From positions 16,095 through 80,094 of the forward strand of contig QVOM02000759.1 in NCBI GenBank assembly GCA_003586115.2: a DNA stretch of 64,000 nucleotides. Reading direction: 5' to 3'. The stretch comes from Salvator merianae. Lineage: Eukaryota > Chordata > Lepidosauria > Squamata > Teiidae. Under the pieces are notes generated by a model. The model saw nothing but the letters and a program-made list of their open reading frames with translations. It had not been told where the DNA came from and did not search any database. The translations under genes and the position numbers were made by a program. Below, piece by piece: positions 57,524 to 64,000 of the stretch (positions are counted from its first letter, which is position 1; each line of letters starts with the position of its first letter).

Positions 57524-59720
57524 CTAGTAGCCATTGATACACCTGACCTTCATGAATTTGTCTAATCCCTTCTTAAAGCTGTCCAGGCTGATGGCTGTCA
57601 CCACCTCATCCGGTAATAAATTCCACAGACCAATGACCCTCTGGGTGAACAAATACTTCCCCTTGTCAGTCCTAACTCTTCTACCCATCATCTTCAGAGA
57701 GTGCCCCCTGGTCCTAGTGTTGTGTGTGAGAAAAAAAAACTTCTCTTTATCCACCTTATTCATACCGTGCATTATTTTATGTACTTCAATCAGGTCTCCT
57801 CTTAAACACCACTTTTCAAGGCTGTAGAGGTCAAGGTGTTGCAGCCTGATTTCGTAAGGAAGGTGTTCCAGCCCCTTGATCATTCTGGTTGCCCTTTTTT
57901 GCACCTTCTCCAGTTCCACAATATCCTTTCTGAGGTGAGGTGACCAGAATTGTGCACAATATTTCAAGTGTGGCCTCACCATAGATTTGTAAAGAGGCAC
58001 GATGACACTTGTCAACTTGTTTTCTATTCCCTTCCTTATTACCCCTAGCATTGAATTTGCCTTTTTCACTGCCGCTGCACACTGGGTTGACACCTTCATT
58101 GAGCTGTCTACCAGAACCCCAAGATCCTGTTCCTGGTCTGTCACAGAAAGTTTGGCCCCCATCAGTTTATAGGTATAATTGGGGTTCTTTGTCCCGATGT
58201 GCATCACTTTGCACTTGCTAAGATTGAAGTGCGTTTGCCACTTCGTTGCCCACTCACTCAATGTCAGGAGATCCCTCTGGAGCTGTTTACAATCACTTTC
58301 AGTTTTTACTACCCTGAACAATTTAGTGTCATCAGCAAACTTTGCTAACTCACTACTTATCCCTGTGTCGAGATCATTTATGAATAATATAAAAAGCAGG
58401 AGTCCTAATACTGAACCTTGTAGGACCCCACTTTTCACCTCTTTCCATTCTGAGAACTGATCATTTATTCCTACTCTCTGTTTCCTGTCCATAAGCCAGT
58501 TACCAATCTAGGACAGGACCTGTCCTCTTATTCCGTGAATGCTGAGTTTATTCAGGAGTCTTTGATGAGGGACTTTGTCAAAAGCCTTCTGAAAGTCCAG
58601 ATAGACAATGTCAACTGAGTCACCTTTATCCACATGTTTATTAACACTTCTGAAGAATCCTAACAAGTTTGTAAGGCATGATTTTCCTTTACAGAAGTCA
58701 TGCTGATTTTCTTTCAGCAATGCTTGCTTTTCTATATGTTTAGTCATTTTATCCTTAATTATGGTTTCCATCACTATACCTGGAACTGATGTTAAGCTGA
58801 CTGGTCTGTAATTTCCTGGATCACCCCTGGATCCATTTTTGAAGATTGGTGTCACATTTGCCACCCTTCAGTCTTCAGGCACAGAGGCTGATTTCAAGGA
58901 AAGATTATATATTTTGGCTAGAAGTTCAGCAAATTCAAATTTGATTTCTTTAAGAACTCTCGGTTGAATGCCATCTGGTCCTGGTGATTTGTTAGCATTT
59001 AATTTATCAAGACATGCAAGAACCTCCACCTTGGTTACCGCTGTCTGACCTACTTCTTCTGACTCCCTCCCTGAAAAGATTGATTCAGCTGCTGGCATAT
59101 GCTCTCTGTCCTCCTCAGTAAAAACAGAGGCAAGAAAATCATTTAGCCTTTCTGCAATCTCTGTGTCCTCTGTAATTATCCCCTTCTGTTCATTATGATC
59201 TAGTGGTCCAACTGCTTTTCTGGTTGGATTCCCACTTCTGATATACTTAAAAAATGTCTTGCTATTTCTCTTGATGCTCTTAGCAATGTGCTCCTCAAAG
59301 GTCTTCTTAGCATTCCTAATTGCTGCCTTGCATTTGTTCTGCCAGAATTTGTGTTTGTTCCTGTTCTCCTCATTAGGACAAGCCTTCCATTTTCTGAATG
59401 CTCTTTCTTTGCTTTTAATGACTTCCCTTACTGCATTTGTAAGCCCATAATGTTTCTACGGATGGGTCTGTTTTATCTGGAAGTTCCAGTTCATAAGATT
59501 CTATCTCTTCCGTAACGTATAAGGCTACACCACCTCCAATTCACCCTTTCCGGTCTTTCCGGTATAGTTTTTAACCTGGGATCACTGTATGCCATTAGTT
59601 TTCATCAGTCCACCAGGTTTCAGTAACGGCAATAATATCAATATTTTTATCCATCACTAAATATTCCAGCTCCCCTATTTTGGCTGGGAGGCTTCTGGCA
59701 TTTGCATACAGGCATTTGTA
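57524..59720 (-). pseudogene. CR1 ORF2 (endonuclease remnant and reverse transcriptase)
   Basis: The 5' end (59720-59460) shows ANARSLPAKIGELEYLVMDK and IIAVTETWW, the start of the endonuclease. The frame then breaks, and near 59453 jumps to TNAVREVIKSKERAFRKWK, so the rest of the endonuclease including its GDFN motif is missing. The RT follows: ANKSPGPDGIQPRVLK, YRPVSLTSVPG, YLDFQKAFDKVPH, GVLQGSVLG and KFADDTKLF (the FADD catalytic box), then GVLVDSSMK and FTQRVIGLWNLLPDEVV. A stop at about 58505 and frame changes near 58865 interrupt it. Confidence 0.85.
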
Positions 59721-59887
59721 TGCACTCTTCTGTTGAAGGTACTGCTGTTTAGGATCATGTGCAATCATCGACTGCTTCTTCCCTCTTTTTACTTGAATAC
59801 TACTGACTAGTTTCCCACTCTGCTCACTAAACTGTGCACTTTCACGTACCGGATGCTGCCCAGCTCCTATCGCCTTTCCCCCAGAGA

Positions 59888-60798
59888 CTAGTTTAAAAGC
59901 TGCTCTGTGACCTTTTTAATATTAAGTGCCAGCAGTCTGGTTCCATCTTGGTTCAAGTGCAACCCATCCCTTTTGTACAGGTTTGGCTTGTCCCAAAATG
60001 TTCCCCAGTTCCTGACAAATCTAAACCCTTCCTCTCGACACCACTGCCTCATCCACGCATTTAGGCTCCTGAGCTCTGCCTGTCTAGCTGGCCCTGGGCG
60101 TGGAACAGGTAGCATTTATGAGAATGCAACCTTAGAGGTCCTGGATTTCAATCTTCTACCTAATAATCTAAATTTGGCTTCCAGGACCCCCTTCTTAGCC
60201 TTCCCAACATCATTGGTACTGACATGTACCATGACCACTGGCTCCTCCCCAGCACTGTCTACCAACCTATCTAGACGCCGCGTGATGTCTGCAACCTTTG
60301 CACCCGGCAGGCAAGTCACCATGCGGTCTACACGCCCATCACAAACCCGTCTCTCTATATTTCTAATGATCAAATCACCCACTACAAGAAGCCCCCCTCC
60401 CACCATCAATGGAGGAGTATCTTCAGTGCAAAAGGATACAGGCACATCCTCTAATGAAGGGGTCCTGACTAAGGGAGCTTGTCCCTCTTCCTCAGCCTGA
60501 TGTCCTCCCCGCCTGAGACCTCCTCTCTTCGAGGTAGCTGAAGGGCTGCACATGGTGGAGTGGGATGCTCCTACTGCATCCTTGGAGGCCTCATTCTCAT
60601 GCCTGTCACTCTCTCTCTCTGGTTCTCCAGGTCTGCTTCCTTGGCTTCAAGGTAAGAAAGCCGTTCCTTGAAAGCAAGGAGCTCATTACACCGAGCACAC
60701 ACCCACGACTTCTGCCCAGCAGGCAGATAATCATACATATGACACTCGATGCAATACACTGGAAAGTCTCCCTTCTCCTGCTGGCTATCTACCTTCAT
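59888..60798 (-). pseudogene. CR1 ORF1 (zinc-ribbon-like plus esterase-like domain)
   Basis: Three consecutive frames form one decayed ORF1. The first (60571-60798) has VYCIECHMYDYL and WVCARCNE, a two-CxxC finger, then a charged coiled-coil-like stretch. The second (60116-60553) has GGLLVVGDLIIRNIE and VMVHVSTNDVGKAKKG. The third (59888-60115) has LPVPRPGPARQAE, FWDKPNLYKRDGLHLNQDGT. This is the SGNH/GDSL esterase-like domain known in some CR1 ORF1 proteins. The nucleophile position reads GDL where GDS is expected, and GTND reads STND, so it would be inactive even if joined. Confidence 0.75.
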
Positions 60799-60840
60799 TT
60801 CTCTTAAATTATTTAATTTGTTTTATTTAAAAATAAATTG

Positions 60841-61691
60841 TTTTTGTTTCAGTTACTATTTCTATTACCTTCCTTTTTTCATTGAATTATTTAAATTGTC
60901 ACTTTAGGATAAGCTACTATTTGAATTACTTTACTTCATTAAATTAAACAAAAAAGTGGCTACTTATTTAAATTATTTAATTGTTTTAGCTTATTTTTAC
61001 TTTTCCTTACAATTTAAGTTCTTTTACTAGATACTTTTTGGAAAAAAATATCTAAATTAGTATTTTATAATTTTATTATAGTATATATTTTGCGCGCCTA
61101 ACAGCGCACAGGCTGCTTCTTCCTATTTTTCTCAGCTGAAGGGAGTGGCCAAGTATGCTAATCCCCTTCATTAGCTCCTCTTGGTGAGGAACACTGAAAT
61201 GAACTACTTTCCAACATCATCCTAGCAGCCAGTCTAGTTTCAAAGTTATAGACCAGGAATAGGTTCCCCACCCACACCTGAATCAACCCCAGATGTAGAC
61301 TGCAGTGTTAAATGCAGTAAAATAATGATCATGTACAATATTATTTAATGTCAACTTCCAGGGAGATATACTTGTAAGGACACTATTTCAGGTCAAAGGT
61401 CCACCATTTCCAGATGGGTGGACTAGAATGAAAGAAGTGCTAAAATACAGTATCCCAGTCATGATGAGAATGTTGCTTGAAACAAATTTCAAGCTGATTT
61501 TTACATCCTTGCAGCATATTTTTCATCATTTTTTTGTCTTTTGCTATAGAAATTTTCTGAATCTCATAGCAGATGCTATTACTGACTTCTTTATTCACAA
61601 TATGAATCCTAAGGATCATTTATTTTGTTGTACCCATCCTGAGACCTCTAGGTAAATGGCAAGGTAAATATAGAAATACAGACACAAACAT

Positions 61692-61723
<32 letters not shown>

Positions 61724-62181
61724 TTTCTCAACAATATTCTGTTTCAATTGTCCTTAGCTTTAGATTATGTCCTTAACTAAAATAATTTATGCCCTTAACT
61801 GAAATACATTGGGCCCAACTACTATGGGTCTTCAAAATTCTCCTACCTTTTTTAGTGGCATGTTGAAACAGAATGAGTGTTATCATTGTATACCAAAGGT
61901 TGGACAACATACTTGCACATCAGCAATGTGGACAACACTCTTCTAAAAAGCTATCCCAGAAAGCCAGTATCCTCCAATCAATTCTGAATTTATATTTGTC
62001 ATAGACAACCTAATTCTTACACAATTTCTGAAGTTATCTCTTTATAACTCATGGATGCTGCTCAATCATTCATATTCTATGGTTGGACTTAGAGTTAAAA
62101 ATTCTAAAAATATTGTGTTCTCATAATTTTGCACAAATGTGTACTTCTATATACCAAGTGAGTTCCTAGGGGATGCAGGAA
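60841..62181. repeat. 1.34 kb tandem repeat, copy 1
   Basis: It starts TTTTTGTTTCAGTTACTATT at the 5' side of the CR1 element and ends GGGATGCAGGAA. It includes the AT-rich CR1 leader, a GCGCGCCTAACAGCGCACAG patch, a LINE-like 3' end and a (CAAT)n run. The copy directly adjoins the next one. Confidence 0.92.
61260..61722 (+). mobile_element. LINE/SINE 3' end with (CAAT)n tail
   Basis: TTATTTTGTTGTACCCATCC, TGAGACCTCTAGG and AAGGTAAATATAGAAATAC resemble the CR1/L2-type 3' ends at 4930-5000 and 17600-17690. An (AATC)n tail follows at 61691-61722. The duplicate is at about 62600-63067. Confidence 0.45.
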
Positions 62182-63035
62182 TTTTTGTTTCAGTTACTAT
62201 TTCTATTACCTTCCTTTTTTCGTTGAATTATTTAAATTGTCACTTTAGGATAAGCTACTATTTGAATTACTTTACTTCATTAAATTAAACAAAAAAGTGG
62301 CTACTTATTTAAATTATTTAATTGTTTTAGCTTATTTTTACTTTTCCTTACAATTTAAGTTCTTTTACTTGATACTTTTTGGAAAAAAAATATCTAAATT
62401 AGTATTTTATAATTTTATTATAGTATATATTTTGCGTGCCTAACAGCGCACAGGCCGCTTCTTCCTATTTTTCTCAGCTGAAGGGAGTGGCCAAGTATGC
62501 TAATCCCCTTCATTAGCTCCTCTTGGTGAGCAACACTGAAATGAACTGCTTTCCAACATCATCCTAGCAGCCAGTCTAGTTTCAAAGTTATAGACCAGGA
62601 ATAGGTTCCCCACACTCACACCTGAATCAACCCCAGATGTAGACTGCAGTGTTAAATGCAGTAAAATAATGATCATGTACAATATTATTTAATGTCAACT
62701 TCCAGGGAGATATACTTGTAAGGACACTATTTCAGGTCAAAGGTCCACCATTCCCAGATGGGTGGACTAGAATGAAAGAAGTGCTAAAATACAGTATCCC
62801 AGTCATGATGAGAATGTTGCTTGAAACAAATTTCAAGCTGATTTTTACATCCTGGCAGCATATTTTTCATCAATTTTTTGTCTTTTCCTATGGAAATTTT
62901 CTGAATCTCATAGCAGATGCTATTACTGACTTCTTTATTCACAATATGAATCCTAAGGATCATTTATTTTGTTGTACCCATCCTGAGACCTCTAGGTAGA
63001 TGGCAAGGTAAATATAGAAATACAGACACAAACAT

Positions 63036-63067
<32 letters not shown>

Positions 63068-63526
63068 TTTCTCAACAATATTCTGTTTCAATTGTCCTTA
63101 GCTGTAGATTATGTCCTTAACTGAAAAACATTATGCCCTTAACTGAAATACATTGGGCCCAACTACTATGGGTCTTCAAAATTCTCTTACCTTTTTTAGT
63201 GGCATGTTGAAACAGAATGAGTGTTATCATTGTATACCAAAGGTTGGACAACATACTTGCACATCAGCAATGTGGACAACACTCTTCTAAAAAGCTATCC
63301 CAGAAAGCCAGTATCCTCCAATCAATTCTGAATGTATATTTGTCATAGACAACCTAATTCTTACACAATTTCTGAAGTTATCTCTTTATAACTCATGGAT
63401 GCTGCTCAATCATTCATATTCTGTGGTTGGACTCAGAGCCAAAAATTCTAAAAATATTGTGTTCTCACATAATTTTGCACAAATGTGTACTTCTATATAC
63501 CAAGTGAGTTCCTAGGGGATGCAGGA
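62182..63526. repeat. 1.34 kb tandem repeat, copy 2
   Basis: Second copy, head to tail with copy 1, differing by few substitutions (for example TTGCGCGCC versus TTGCGTGCC, and a longer (CAAT)n run at 63033-63067). After GATGCAGGAG the sequence continues into the exon 1 side of gene D intron 1. Confidence 0.92.
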
Positions 63527-63983
63527 GCTACTTCTTATCTAATTAACTTTTCCAATTCACATTAGGACAGATAAGGAATTGACTTGGTGACCTTTCTCCT
63601 AGGTAAAATCTTATTAATGATAGGTTAACACAAAAAGAATGGGAACAAATATAGCCTTATCAATTTGGAGCAAAGTCTAAGGGAAATAAGATTACCATAG
63701 AAACATTATTTGCTTATGAGTTGAAATCTCAAAATGTTTTACAAGAAACATTAAAAACAGCAGTAAAAACACAGGGATGAAAACAATAAATACATTAAAA
63801 CTAGGCAGGCCAGGGAAGAAATAAATTTTCACAAAGGGAATTTGAGTCAAAAAATTGCTAATCTGATAGATTAAAGCTGAATTTGAGATCATTTTCCTCT
63901 AACTACAATGCAATACATATGCAAAACTTCATATGCAAAACAATACAATGTAATTGAGAAAGATATCAAGACCAGTTACATAC
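63527..63983 (-). other. Gene D intron 1 next to exon 1
   Basis: It aligns with 40600-40827 of gene C (CACATTAGGACAGATAA, GAATTGACTTG, TTACATACATGACTTC), confirming paralogy up to the exon border. A middle part, about 63640-63880, has no counterpart there. Confidence 0.6.
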
Positions 63984-64000
63984 ATGACTTCACCTTGTAT
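63984..64000 (-). CDS. V2R gene D exon 1, 3' end only
   Basis: The last 17 bases of the window match the end of gene C exon 1: ATACAAGGTGAAGTCAT followed by a GTATGT donor. Seventeen bases alone would be weak, but the adjoining intron is also paralogous to that of gene C. The rest of exon 1 lies to the right of the window. Confidence 0.75.

Larger units (their letters stand above)
57310..60840 (-). mobile_element. Near-complete but broken CR1-type LINE
   Basis: Reading on the minus strand from 60840, an ORF1 with a Cys-rich N-terminus and an esterase-like domain is followed by a partial endonuclease. Then come the reverse transcriptase and a 3' end finishing in CTCTTATGTTCTTATG. Both ORFs carry frameshifts or stops and most of the endonuclease is deleted, so it is inactive. 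Its 5' leader may extend to about 61260 and is duplicated at 62182-62600. It lies in intron 1 of gene D, sense to the gene, only about 130 bases from exon 2. Confidence 0.88.
44762..64000 (-). pseudogene. V2R gene D, probable pseudogene, exon 1 cut by window edge
   Basis: Exons in transcript order: 1 (from 63984, cut by the window), 2 (56890-57181), 3 (53306-54148), 4 (51540-51766), a truncated second exon 3 (50280-50842), a second exon 4 (48524-48750), 5 (47274-47400) and 6 (44762-45660). Exons 1, 2, 3, 5 and 6 are clean, and exon 6 is as well conserved as in gene C. Both copies of exon 4 lack one base near the end, which throws exon 5 and exon 6 out of frame and ends translation about 55 codons into exon 6, before the helices are made. 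Without the duplication the gene would be a normal six-exon V2R with only this lesion. The truncated exon 3 would also disturb any transcript that includes it. Confidence 0.85.

Noticed and set aside
59907..60500. 197-codon plus-strand frame
   Set aside because: It is the antisense shadow of the CR1 ORF1 on the minus strand.
61081..61125. A CpG island promoter at the GCGCGCCTAACAGCGC patch
   Set aside because: Only a handful of CpGs within AT-rich DNA, part of a duplicated repeat leader; too small to call a promoter.

Overview
The window is vertebrate nuclear DNA, most likely from a squamate reptile (lizard or snake). It holds part of a tandem array of vomeronasal type-2 receptor (V2R) genes. 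V2Rs are family C G-protein-coupled receptors that detect peptide and protein cues in the vomeronasal organ. The squamate call rests on the V2R expansion together with the repeat mix: CR1 LINEs with ATTCTATG tails, CR1/L2-type LINEs with TAAA tails, degenerate L1, tRNA-derived SINEs and short hAT-like inverted-repeat elements. The species cannot be named from the sequence.

All receptor genes lie head to tail on the minus strand, each with the standard six-exon V2R layout. I call them A to D from left to right. Gene A (608-5371) shows exons 3, 2 and 1 with open frames; its exons 4-6 would lie beyond the left edge. Gene B (about 11717-25389) shows all six exons but is dead: exon 2 carries a CR1 insertion and exon 6 is decayed. 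Gene C (28545-41102) is the only gene here that joins into one uninterrupted frame. Its six exons total 2664 nt (887 codons plus stop), and every junction phase agrees. Its one doubtful point is the exon 5 splice acceptor, which has been pushed away from its pyrimidine tract by a tetranucleotide repeat. Gene D (44762 to beyond 64000) has a perfect exon 6, but exon 4 lacks one base and shifts the frame before the seven-helix domain. Its exon 3-4 region is also present twice, with an N at the junction. Exon 1 of D is cut by the right edge.

A and B resemble each other in the ligand-binding exons, and C and D resemble each other, so two subfamilies sit side by side. C and D also share flanks, introns and old repeat fragments, showing that they arose by tandem duplication of a unit of roughly 16 kb.

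Three younger duplications are superimposed. The first is a 3.3 kb direct repeat (5093-8426 and 10086-13421) holding exon 1 of A and the dead exon 6 of B; a 5'-truncated LINE fills exactly the space between the copies. The second is a 3.0 kb direct repeat (47827-50842 and 50844-53868) around exons 3-4 of D, joined at an N and possibly an assembly artefact. The third is a 1.34 kb tandem repeat (60841-62181 and 62182-63526) in intron 1 of D, beside a nearly complete but broken CR1 LINE.

I found no convincing non-V2R cellular gene, no functional RNA gene and no CRISPR array. The most unusual structure is the LINE sitting precisely between two 3.3 kb direct repeats. Exon limits come from reading splice sites and aligning the four genes by eye; no search was run.
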